The position numbers were made by a program, and so were the translations under genes. From assembly GCA_027214345.1 (NCBI GenBank), contig JAPWHR010000008.1, positions 1 to 64,000 of the forward strand: DNA of 64,000 nt, given 5' to 3'. Origin of the DNA: Comamonadaceae bacterium G21597-S1. Lineage in GTDB: Bacteria > Pseudomonadota > Gammaproteobacteria > Burkholderiales > Burkholderiaceae_C. Position 1 is the stretch's first letter. Each line of letters starts with the position of its first letter. Positions 28,347 through 36,503 of this stretch are shown here, in pieces. The notes below the pieces were generated by a model, which saw only the letters and a list, made by a program, of their open reading frames with translations, was not told the origin of the DNA and did no database searches.

Positions 28347-29570
28347 TCAGCGCCTGCCACGCACGAACTGCACGATGCGCTGGGCGGCTTCTTCGCATTC
28401 CGCGGTTTCGGCGACCAGCGCCATCCGGATGCGTCCGGCACCCGGGTTCACGCCGTCGACCTCCCGGGCCAGGAAACTCCCGGGCAGGACGGTGACATTG
28501 TAGAGAGCGAGCAGGTCGCGCGCGAACGCGGTGTCGCTGCCGCTCACGCCCGCCCACAGGTAGAACGCGGCGTCCGGCAGCGCGACGTCGAGCACCTCGG
28601 AGAGCATGGGCGTGATGCGGGCGAACCGGGCCCGGTACAAGGCGCGGTTTTCGACCACATGGGTCTCGTCGCCCCAGGCGGCGATGCTGGCCGACTGCAC
28701 GACCGGGCTCATCGCGCTGCCGTGGTAGGTCCGGTACAGCAGAAAGGCCTTGATCAGGGCGGCATCGCCGGCTACGAAGCCGCTGCGCATGCCCGGCACG
28801 CTGCTGCGCTTGGACAGGCTGGTGAAGGCCATCAGGCGACGGAAATCGTGACGCCCGAGCAACGAGGCCGCCTGCAGCCCACCGAGCGGAGGCTCGTCGC
28901 GGAAATAGATCTCGCTGTAGCACTCGTCCGAGGCGATGACGAAGCCGTGGCGGTCGCTGAGCGCAAACAGCTTCTCCCATTCCGACAAGGGCATCACCGC
29001 GCCGGTCGGGTTGCCAGGCGAGCAGACATACAGCAATTGGGTGCGTGCCCAGACCGCCTCGGGCACCGCGTCCCAGTCCTGTGCGAAATTGCGCGCCGGG
29101 TCAGCCGCCACGAACCAGGGCCTGGCGCCGGCGAGCAAGGCCGCACCTTCGTAGATCTGGTAGAACGGATTCGGGCACACCACCCATGGGCCGTCGTCGC
29201 CTGGGGCGGACGCGGCCGGGCCGGGGTCGATGACGGTCTGCGCAAACGCGAACAGCGCCTCGCGCGAACCATTGACCGGCAACACCTGGGTCGCGGCATC
29301 GATCTGCAGGCCGTAGCGCCGGTGCAACCAGTCGGCGCAGGCCCGGCGCAACGCGGGGTCACCCGCCGTGGCCGGGTAACCGGCCAGGCCGCTCGGCTCG
29401 CGGTGCAGGGCCTCGGTGAAGGCCTGCTTGATGAAGTCCGGCGTCGCATGGCGCGGTTCGCCAATGCCCAGGCTGATCGGGCGGTAGGCCGGATTGGGCT
29501 TGACGTCGGCAAACAGGGCGCGCAGGCGTTCGAACGGGTAGGGCTGCAGTCGGTCCAGCAAGGGGTTCAT
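28347..29570 (-). CDS. dapC: Succinyldiaminopimelate transaminase DapC
   Basis: A 407-residue PLP-dependent class I/II aminotransferase that makes N-succinyl-L,L-diaminopimelate from the DapD product. Visible motifs are FYQIYEGAALL, YVCSPGNPTGAVM (substrate-side Asn), VIASDECYSEIYF (PLP-binding Asp) and SLSKRSSVPGMRSGF (Schiff-base Lys near 252). Its place just before dapD, and the close likeness to the betaproteobacterial DapC type, support this over a generic aspartate aminotransferase. It is the first large gene of the dapC-dapD-pilU-prmB run. Confidence 0.94.
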   Translation of the reverse strand: MNPLLDRLQPYPFERLRALFADVKPNPAYRPISLGIGEPRHATPDFIKQAFTEALHREPSGLAGYPATAGDPALRRACADWLHRRYGLQIDAATQVLPVNGSREALFAFAQTVIDPGPAASAPGDDGPWVVCPNPFYQIYEGAALLAGARPWFVAADPARNFAQDWDAVPEAVWARTQLLYVCSPGNPTGAVMPLSEWEKLFALSDRHGFVIASDECYSEIYFRDEPPLGGLQAASLLGRHDFRRLMAFTSLSKRSSVPGMRSGFVAGDAALIKAFLLYRTYHGSAMSPVVQSASIAAWGDETHVVENRALYRARFARITPMLSEVLDVALPDAAFYLWAGVSGSDTAFARDLLALYNVTVLPGSFLAREVDGVNPGAGRIRMALVAETAECEEAAQRIVQFVRGRR

Positions 29571-29661
29571 GGGGCGCGATTATCCTGCCTGCCGAACACG
29601 CGGCCGGGCCGTGCGCGCCGTTCGGACGCAACCACGGCTTCGGACGCCGCGATCCTTCCCT

Positions 29662-29829
29662 TCAGGACCTCGGTTTGTCCTTGCCGCGTCCGGACGCCGC
29701 GGACCGGGCTGGTGGCTGCCGGGGGGCGGCATTGGCCGGTGCATTGCCAATGACCGACTTGAGCGGACAGATTTTGAAGGCCGGGCATTTTTCGCAGCCG
29801 GAGACGATGGCAATCGGGCATAACGTCAT
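29662..29829 (-). CDS. Small four-cysteine protein of unknown function
   Basis: A 55-residue protein with Cys at 4, 12, 15 and 21, each except Cys12 followed by Pro (LCPIA, GCEKCPAF, ICPLKSVIG), then a Pro/Ala/Arg-rich basic tail. The spacing C-x7-C-x2-C-x5-C could bind a metal or an Fe-S centre (inference). I believe short betaproteobacterial proteins with a similar CP-I-A...GC-x-KCP pattern exist but cannot confirm this here. The ATG at 29829 has a good GAAGG ribosome site 8 bases upstream, which with the compact Cys pattern is the main evidence that it is real. It lies 91 bases upstream of dapC on the same strand. Confidence 0.6.
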   Translation of the reverse strand: MTLCPIAIVSGCEKCPAFKICPLKSVIGNAPANAAPRQPPARSAASGRGKDKPRS

Positions 29830-30137
29830 GTCGAGAACCTTCACGTGAGGGTGACCTGCCGGCCAGTATGCGCGTATGGGGTATGGACCGCAACCGCGGG
29901 GCCGGAACCCTGCGAATCGCAGGCGGCATCGTCCATTCGCAGGGTAGACAAATGCATCAAAATGTGACTCAATTTGCCCGTTGGCGACAGGCTCCACCCG
30001 GGGCGTGGCGCCCGATTGCAGGAGCCAGCGCGTCGATTGTGTCCATGATGGTGGTGGTGCCTCCGGTTTGGCGGCCATTGGTGTCGTTCTCGCGCGACAG
30101 CTGGCCAGTTTTTTTTGGCATGCAAGGGTTTCACACC
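29830..30137. other. Divergent intergenic region between the four-Cys gene and tpsA
   Basis: About 308 bases without a gene. It holds a set of three TCGCAGG half-sites (29909-29943), an AT-richer stretch (29945-29980), and a run of seven T at 30110-30116 just before the tpsA ribosome site. A loose -35/-10 pair (TAGACA at 29945, CTCAAT 17 bases on) is too weak to call a promoter. Confidence 0.6.
29908..29944. promoter_or_regulatory. Inverted and direct repeats upstream of tpsA, regulator-site candidate
   Basis: Perfect 10-base arms CCCTGCGAAT (29908-29917) and ATTCGCAGGG (29935-29944) are separated by 17 bases. Within them CCTGCGAATCGCAGG (29909-29923) is itself a perfect palindrome around one central base. 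The same half-site TCGCAGG occurs at 29917 and 29937, exactly 20 bases or two helical turns apart. This fits a dimer site plus a third half-site for a DNA-binding protein, some 195-230 bases upstream of tpsA. Confidence 0.5.
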
Positions 30138-33100
30138 ATGGTCCATTCAGGTTCTCGCATCTTGCGGGTCGGCAAGCGTCGACACGCACTGGCCATTGCG
30201 CTGGCCGCCGCGTACGGCGCAGCGCCTCCACTGGCCCAGGCCAATCCGGGTGGCGCCGTCGTCGTGCATGGCCAGGCATCGATGCAGACCCAGGGCAACC
30301 GGCTTACGGTGACCAACTCACCGGGCGCCATCATCAACTGGCAGCAATTCTCGATCGGCGCCGGCGAGACCACGTATTTCCAGCAGCAGAACGCGGCAAG
30401 CACCGTGCTCAACCGGGTCCAGACGCAGAACCCGGCACTCAAGAGCCAGATCGACGGCACGCTCGGTTCGAACGGTCGCGTGTTCCTGATCAACCCCAAC
30501 GGGGTCGTGTTCGGCCCGGGCAGTGTCATCGACACCCAGGGTTTCGTTGCGTCGACCCTGTCGCTCAACGATGACGATTTCAAGGCCGGCAAGTTCAAGT
30601 TCGTCCGCGATGGCGCCGCCGGCGACATCCAGGTGCAAGGGCGCATCAGTTCGGGCAATGGCGATGTCTACCTGATTGCGCCGAACGTCGGCACCGACGG
30701 CAATGCCGTGATTCGCTCGGAAGGCGGCAACGTTGTGCTCGCCGCCGGCGAGATGGTCGAGATCACCGGGCGCAATCTGAACGACATCAGCTTCGAGGTG
30801 CAGAACCAGGGCAACGGCGTGATCAACCTGGGGCGACTGGAAGGCGGTGCCGTCGGTGTCTTTGCGGGAACCCTGAAACATTCGGGCGTCGTTCAGGCGC
30901 AAACACTGGCCCGCGAGGGCGGGCGCCTGGTGCTCAAGGCGCAAGGCGACGTGCACGTCGCCGCCGACAGCCAGGCGCGCGCGGACGGCCTGACGGTCGG
31001 CGGCACCGTCACGCTGGCGTCGCAGTCCGGCCATGTCACGGTCGACGGCGGCGCGCAGATCAGCGCCAGCGCCACGGCCGCGTCGCCCGCGACGCAGGCC
31101 AGCACCGTGGGTGGCAGCATCGCGGTCACGGCCGACGCCGGTTTAGTGGCCCTCGAGGCTGGATCCCGGTTGTCGGCCGATGGCGGCCGCGGCGGCGACA
31201 TCCAGGTGTCGGCCGCGAGGCTGGTGCAAGACGGCGCGGTCCACGCGGACGGCGCCAGCAGCATGGGCGGAACCATCCACCTGCAGGCCGACGGCCGTCT
31301 GATCCAGGGAGCGTCGGCCACTGTATCGGCGCAGGGCGTGTTGCGGGGCGGCGACATTCAGGTCCGTGTCGACGCGGCGCCCGACCGTGACGGCCACCTG
31401 TTCAGTTCCGCCACGCTGGATGCCAGTGCCGGCAGCGGCGTCGGCGGCGCGGTCACGGTGACCGGCCGCGATGTCACGCTGGCGGCGGCGCAGGTCCGTG
31501 CGGACGGCGATGCCGGCGGCGGCACCATTCGCGTCGGCGGCGGTCGCGCCGGCGCCGATGCGACGATGGACAACGCCCGCAACCTGACGGTCTCGGCCGC
31601 CAGCGCCTTGCAGGCCAGTGCGCGCGTCGACGGCGACGGCGGCAGCATCACGACCTGGGCTGATGGCGACAACCGGTTCGCCGGCTCCATGACGGCGCGT
31701 GGCGGCGTGCAGGGCGGCAATGGCGGCACGCTCGAGGTCTCGGCGCGCCAGCAGGTGCAGTTCGGCGGCAATGCCGACGCCGGCGCACCCATGGGGCAGG
31801 GCGGGCATTTCCTGCTCGACCCGAAGAACATCCTGATCCAGACCCCGGTGTTCGTGCCGGGTGTCTCCGTCGAGTTGCTCGATCCCAACCCCGGCACGGG
31901 CGACCTGTTCGGCCAGAGCCTGCAGGTGCTGGGCAACGGCAACATCCTGGTCTTCGACTCGAACGACGACTTCGCCGCCACCAACGCGGGCGCCATCTAC
32001 CTGTTCGATGGGCTCACGGGGGCGCTGATCTCGAACCTGCGCGGCAGTGTGGCCAACGACCGCATCGGCAGCAGTGGCGTGGTGCGCAATCTCAGTGGCG
32101 GCAACGTGCTGGTGTCCAGCCCGTTCTGGAACGGGTCGGCCGGCGCGTTGACGCCGTTCGGCATGGCCGCGGGTGTCTCCGGGGCACTGTCGTCGAGCAA
32201 CAGCCTGGTGGGCGCAAACACAGGGGACCAGATCGGCAGCAGCGGCATCACGGCAATGTCCGGCGGCAAGCTGGCCATCTTCAGCCCGAACTGGAACAGC
32301 GGCGCCGGCGCGATCACCTGGGCCGACGGCGGCACCGGCATCACCGGCGTGGTCTCGTCGGCCAACAGCCTGGTCGGTGCCATGGCCAACGACCGGGTCG
32401 GCAACAGCGGCCTGTCGTCGATCGGCAGCAGCCGGTATTACGTCGCCACATCGGCCTGGAACAACAATGCCGGTGCCGTGACCTGGATCGATCCGGGGTC
32501 GCCGGTCGTCGGCGTGATGGGCGCGGCCAACAGCCTGGTGGGCGCGGCGCCGGGCGACCAGATCGGATCCGGCGGCATCTACAACATCCTGAGCGGCAAG
32601 TGGACGATCTTCAGCCCGAACTGGAGCGGCACCCGCGGCGCCGTCACGTTCATGGACCAGGCCAGCGGCCTGGTGGGTATCGTCGGCGCGGCCAACAGCC
32701 TGGTGGGAACGGATCCGGGCGACCGGGTCGGCAATGGATACTGGAACTACGTCGGCGGCAAGATCGCGATCGTCAGCCCGGACTGGGCCAACGGGCCGAC
32801 CGCAACCGCGGCCGGGGCGATCACCTGGTTCGATTCGGCCTCGATCGTCACCGGCGCCGTGTCGGCGGCCAACAGCCTGGTGGGCAGCCAAGCCAACGAT
32901 CGGGTCGGCGACAGCGGTTTCGAATACATCGACGGCACCCGCTACCTGATTGTCAACACGCTCTGGAACAACGACACCGGCGCCGTGACCTGGGTCGACA
33001 GCAATGCGCCGCCCGTCGGCGTGATCTCGAACAACAACAGCCTGATTGGCAGCGCGCCGGGCGACCAGGTCGGCTCGGGCTGGTTCGAGGATTTCGGTTT

Positions 33101-36100
33101 CGGCAAGATCGCCGTGTTCAGCCCGGACTGGAACGCCGCCAAGGGCGCGGTCAGCTGGATCAGTACCACGACCGGTACGAGCGGCGTGGTGGATGCCACC
33201 AACAGCCTGGTGGGCACGAACGATGGCGACCGTGTCGGCGGGTTTGGCCAATACAGCTATCTCAGTGGCTCCCTAGTCGCGATCCTGAGCGAAGACTGGG
33301 CCAATACGCCGGCCGCACCACAAGCCGGCGCCTTGACCTGGGTCGATGCCAGCGTCGGTCTCGTGGGTGCGGTGGGCGCCGGCAACAGCCTGGTCGGCAG
33401 CCAGTCCAACGACCGGGTCGGCTCCGATGGCATCACCTGGCTCGATGGCACGCATTTCGCCGTGGTCTCGCCGCAGTGGAACGGCTCGCGCGGCGCCGTG
33501 ACCTGGGTCGACTCCCCATCGCCGGTCACCGGCGTGGTCAGTGGTGCCAACAGCCTGGTAGGCAGCGCCGTCAATGACCGGGTGGGCAACGAAGGCGTCT
33601 ACAGCGTTGGCAGCAAGAGCATGGTGTTCAGCCGCAACTGGGACAACGGCAAGGGCGCAGTGAGCTGGCTCGACAACGCGAGCGGCGGCTCCGGCATCGT
33701 CGATGCGACGAACAGCCTGGTCGGCTCCACCGCGGGGGACCAGGTGGGCGGATTCGCCGACTTCGAATACGTCGGCAGCAAGATCGCCATCTTGAGTCCC
33801 AACTGGAGCAACGGCCTGGCCGGCGCCGCGGGCGCGATCACCTGGGCCGACCCGTCCGTCGGCGTGGTGGGAGTGGTCGCGGCGGGCAACAGCCTGGTCG
33901 GCGTGGCCACCAACGACAGGGTGGGCAACAACGGCATCGACTACCTGGACGGCACCCACTATCTGGTGCGAACCCCGAACTGGAACACCGGCATGGGTGC
34001 CGTGACCTGGATCGACTCCAACGCAGCGCCCGTCGGAGCCATGGGAGCGGCCAACAGCCTGGTCGGCGATACGGCGGGGGACCAGGTCGGCAGCTCGGGC
34101 GTGCAGAACCTGTTCAACGGCCATTCCATCGTGTTCAGTCCGGCATGGCACGCCAATCGCGGTGCGGTGACCTGGCTCGACCATGCCTCCGGAGTGGTGG
34201 GTGTGGTCGATGCGAGCAACAGCCTGGTGGGTTCGACATCGGGTACGACCGCCACCGGCGACCGCATCGGCGCGCTGGGGTACCAGAACCTGGGCAACCT
34301 GATCGCGTTGCGTGCGCCCAACTGGAACAATGGCGCAGCCACGCTGGCCGGTGCCGTCACGTTTGTTGACCCGGCCGCCGGCATCGCGGGCGCGGTGTCG
34401 GCAGCCAACAGCCTGGTCGGCACGCAGGCCAACGACAGGATCGGCAATTCGTCGTTGTCCTCGCTGAGCAATGGCAACTACTACCTGTTGTCGTCGAGCT
34501 GGAACAGCAATGCCGGTGCGGTGACCTTCGTGAATCCCAACGCCGCACCGTTGCTGGGCTCCGTGGGCGCCGGCAACAGCCTGGTCGGCGCCTCGGCCGG
34601 GGATCAGGTCGGTGGCAGCGGCGTGCAAAACCTGTTCAATGGCAAGGCGCTGGTGCTCAGCCCGGGTTGGAACGGTGGCATGGGAGCCGTCACCTGGTTC
34701 GACACCGTCAACGGGACCAACGGCACGGTTGGCGCGGCCAACAGCCTGGTCGGCTCCACGGCGGGTGATGCGGTGGGGTCGTCCGGCCGCACCACGGCGG
34801 GCGGCTGGATCGGCATTCGCAGCCCGAACTGGGACAACGGCCTGATCACCGATGCCGGTGCCATCACCTGGGCGGACGCGTTCAACGGCATCACCGGCGC
34901 GGTCAGCGCGGCCAACAGCCTGGTCGGCGCTGCTGCGAGCGACAGGGTCGGCACCAATGGCGCCGACTTCCTCTCGAGCACCCGATCGGCCGTGCGGACC
35001 ACGGGCTGGGGCGGTGGCGCCGGCGCAGTGACCTGGATCGATCATGCGGCGCCCACGGTCGGTATGGTCACGCCGCTCAACAGCCTGGTCGGCTCGACAC
35101 CGGGCGATCAGGTCGGAAGCAGCGGCTTCAGCTTTGGCAACGGCTATGTCGTGCTGCGCAGCACCTCGTGGAGCGGCAACCGGGGTGCGGTGACCTGGAT
35201 CGATGTCAGCACGCCGCTGACCGGGGTGGTGTCCTCGGCCAACAGCCTGGTCGGAGCCAACCCCAACGATTTCGTCGGCGGCAGCGGCGTGAGTTTCATG
35301 TCGAATGGCAACTACTACGTGCGCAGCACGAACTTCGGTGGCAATGCTGGAGCCGTGTCCGTGGGCGCAGCCGCCGGCGGCATTTCGGGCGTCGTGTCGG
35401 CGGCCAACAGCCTGGTCGGACAGAACGCGAACGACGGATACGGCGGTACGGTCCAGGAGATCAGCGGCGCGCGCCTGCTGGTGCGGGCTTCCAACGCCGA
35501 CAGCGGCGGCCTGTCGAACAACGGCCGGGTGCACATCTATTCCGGCGGTGCCGGCGGCGGTGGCGGTCCGGGCGGCCCGCTGGGCGGGCAGGCATTCTCC
35601 GACAACCTGGCCAGCCTGATCACGATCAGTCCGGCACAGCTGACGGCCATCCTCAATACCGGCACCGCCGTGTCCTTGCAGGCGAACAACGACATCACGC
35701 TCGACGTGTTGTCCGACATCATCGTCAACAACCCCTCGGGCACAGGCGGCAAGCTCACGCTGCAGGCCGGGCGCAGCATCTACCTGCATTCGAACATCGT
35801 GACCGACGGGGGCGACCTGGACGTCATTGCCAACGAATTGGCCAGCAACGGCGTGCTGACGTCGCATCGCGATCCCGGACTTGCCGAGATCGTCATGGCC
35901 AACGGAACCCGGCTCGACGCTGGCGCCGGCGCGGTCAATCTGTTGCTGCGCGACGGCGCCGGACGGACCGGGACGCAGGCCGCCGCACTGGGCATCCGGA
36001 TGCGCAGCATCAGCGCGGGCACGCTGCTGGCCCGGTCCGACACCGGCGCCGTGCTCATCGGCGCCGAGGCAGCGACCGCACCCAGCGAGATCGTCGTGCT

Positions 36101-36491
36101 TGGCAACGCCAGCATCATCGCCAAGACCTCGGTGTCGCTGCTCGGCGGCACTGCTGGCGCGCAGGCCTTGTTGTCGGCCGATGGCCAGATCACGATCGCC
36201 TCGCCGGATCCGCTGGTCGATCCTGCGCCCATCCTGACACTGACCAACGCTGGCTCATCGGCGCGTATCGTCAATCCGCCGGGTACCTTCCCGCTGATCC
36301 TGTCGGGCTCGCAATGTATCGGCTGCACCGTCGTGTCGGACTTCGAGATCACCGGTGCCAACGGCAGCATCATCGACGTCATCACCAGTTCCCTGCTGAC
36401 GCTGCAGGACAATTTCCCCGACGTGTTCAAGCGCCAGTCGGCGGACGAAGACGACGAGATCGGCATCGACGCCGGCGAGACCTGCCAATAA
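30138..36491 (+). CDS. Large two-partner-secretion exoprotein (TpsA, FHA-type) with 22 tandem repeats
   Basis: A predicted secreted or surface protein of 2117 residues. It starts at an ATG with AAGGG upstream and a signal peptide ending PLAQA (about residues 1-35); an ATG at 30120 has no ribosome site. Residues about 36-300 form the TPS/haemagglutination domain recognised by TpsB, including NSPGAIINWQQFSIGAGE and FLINPNGVVFGPGSV with the conserved NPNG. A Gly/Ala-rich beta-helix stretch follows to the FLLDPKNILI motif (about 555). Residues about 588-1804 are 22 units of about 56 residues with (N)SLVG-x-GDxVG and GAVTW motifs. The C-terminal 310 residues are again beta-helix-like, and the only three Cys (SQCIGC, GETCQ) lie in the last 65 residues. 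The fecR-like gene follows after 12 bases. The function, adhesin or other, is unknown. Confidence 0.9.
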   Translation: MVHSGSRILRVGKRRHALAIALAAAYGAAPPLAQANPGGAVVVHGQASMQTQGNRLTVTNSPGAIINWQQFSIGAGETTYFQQQNAASTVLNRVQTQNPALKSQIDGTLGSNGRVFLINPNGVVFGPGSVIDTQGFVASTLSLNDDDFKAGKFKFVRDGAAGDIQVQGRISSGNGDVYLIAPNVGTDGNAVIRSEGGNVVLAAGEMVEITGRNLNDISFEVQNQGNGVINLGRLEGGAVGVFAGTLKHSGVVQAQTLAREGGRLVLKAQGDVHVAADSQARADGLTVGGTVTLASQSGHVTVDGGAQISASATAASPATQASTVGGSIAVTADAGLVALEAGSRLSADGGRGGDIQVSAARLVQDGAVHADGASSMGGTIHLQADGRLIQGASATVSAQGVLRGGDIQVRVDAAPDRDGHLFSSATLDASAGSGVGGAVTVTGRDVTLAAAQVRADGDAGGGTIRVGGGRAGADATMDNARNLTVSAASALQASARVDGDGGSITTWADGDNRFAGSMTARGGVQGGNGGTLEVSARQQVQFGGNADAGAPMGQGGHFLLDPKNILIQTPVFVPGVSVELLDPNPGTGDLFGQSLQVLGNGNILVFDSNDDFAATNAGAIYLFDGLTGALISNLRGSVANDRIGSSGVVRNLSGGNVLVSSPFWNGSAGALTPFGMAAGVSGALSSSNSLVGANTGDQIGSSGITAMSGGKLAIFSPNWNSGAGAITWADGGTGITGVVSSANSLVGAMANDRVGNSGLSSIGSSRYYVATSAWNNNAGAVTWIDPGSPVVGVMGAANSLVGAAPGDQIGSGGIYNILSGKWTIFSPNWSGTRGAVTFMDQASGLVGIVGAANSLVGTDPGDRVGNGYWNYVGGKIAIVSPDWANGPTATAAGAITWFDSASIVTGAVSAANSLVGSQANDRVGDSGFEYIDGTRYLIVNTLWNNDTGAVTWVDSNAPPVGVISNNNSLIGSAPGDQVGSGWFEDFGFGKIAVFSPDWNAAKGAVSWISTTTGTSGVVDATNSLVGTNDGDRVGGFGQYSYLSGSLVAILSEDWANTPAAPQAGALTWVDASVGLVGAVGAGNSLVGSQSNDRVGSDGITWLDGTHFAVVSPQWNGSRGAVTWVDSPSPVTGVVSGANSLVGSAVNDRVGNEGVYSVGSKSMVFSRNWDNGKGAVSWLDNASGGSGIVDATNSLVGSTAGDQVGGFADFEYVGSKIAILSPNWSNGLAGAAGAITWADPSVGVVGVVAAGNSLVGVATNDRVGNNGIDYLDGTHYLVRTPNWNTGMGAVTWIDSNAAPVGAMGAANSLVGDTAGDQVGSSGVQNLFNGHSIVFSPAWHANRGAVTWLDHASGVVGVVDASNSLVGSTSGTTATGDRIGALGYQNLGNLIALRAPNWNNGAATLAGAVTFVDPAAGIAGAVSAANSLVGTQANDRIGNSSLSSLSNGNYYLLSSSWNSNAGAVTFVNPNAAPLLGSVGAGNSLVGASAGDQVGGSGVQNLFNGKALVLSPGWNGGMGAVTWFDTVNGTNGTVGAANSLVGSTAGDAVGSSGRTTAGGWIGIRSPNWDNGLITDAGAITWADAFNGITGAVSAANSLVGAAASDRVGTNGADFLSSTRSAVRTTGWGGGAGAVTWIDHAAPTVGMVTPLNSLVGSTPGDQVGSSGFSFGNGYVVLRSTSWSGNRGAVTWIDVSTPLTGVVSSANSLVGANPNDFVGGSGVSFMSNGNYYVRSTNFGGNAGAVSVGAAAGGISGVVSAANSLVGQNANDGYGGTVQEISGARLLVRASNADSGGLSNNGRVHIYSGGAGGGGGPGGPLGGQAFSDNLASLITISPAQLTAILNTGTAVSLQANNDITLDVLSDIIVNNPSGTGGKLTLQAGRSIYLHSNIVTDGGDLDVIANELASNGVLTSHRDPGLAEIVMANGTRLDAGAGAVNLLLRDGAGRTGTQAAALGIRMRSISAGTLLARSDTGAVLIGAEAATAPSEIVVLGNASIIAKTSVSLLGGTAGAQALLSADGQITIASPDPLVDPAPILTLTNAGSSARIVNPPGTFPLILSGSQCIGCTVVSDFEITGANGSIIDVITSSLLTLQDNFPDVFKRQSADEDDEIGIDAGETCQ
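31899..35549 (+). repeat. 22-unit tandem repeat within tpsA, with a 510-bp super-repeat
   Basis: Coding repeats average about 168 bp (56 residues). Twenty copies of an NSLVG (once NSLIG) motif open units that read G/N-D-x-V-G-x-x-G, a variable beta-strand pair, F-S-P-x-W and G-A-V-T-W; two more divergent units precede them. Three unit types can be told apart. Type A has GDQVG, type B has NDRVG, and type C is longer, with an insert before AGAITW. Counted by NSLVG number, C units are 4, 7, 10, 13 and 16, so the order is A-B-(A-C-B)x5-A-B-like. Successive C units begin about 506-522 bp apart. DNA of the form CCAACAGCCTGGT recurs almost unchanged. Confidence 0.9.
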
Positions 36492-36503
36492 TCGGGCCAG
36501 ACC

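Noticed and set aside
29945-29973. TAGACA/CTCAAT as the tpsA promoter
   Set aside because: Only partial matches to both boxes. Recorded in the intergenic entry but too weak to annotate.
31899-35549. Regularly spaced repeats considered as a CRISPR array
   Set aside because: The period is about 168 bp, the repeats are coding and in frame, and there are no short identical repeats with unique spacers of 25-45 bp.
33273-35867. An 864-residue antisense frame opposite the tpsA repeats with its own repeats
   Set aside because: The periodicity is inherited from the tpsA repeats on the other strand. No start signal or family likeness was seen.
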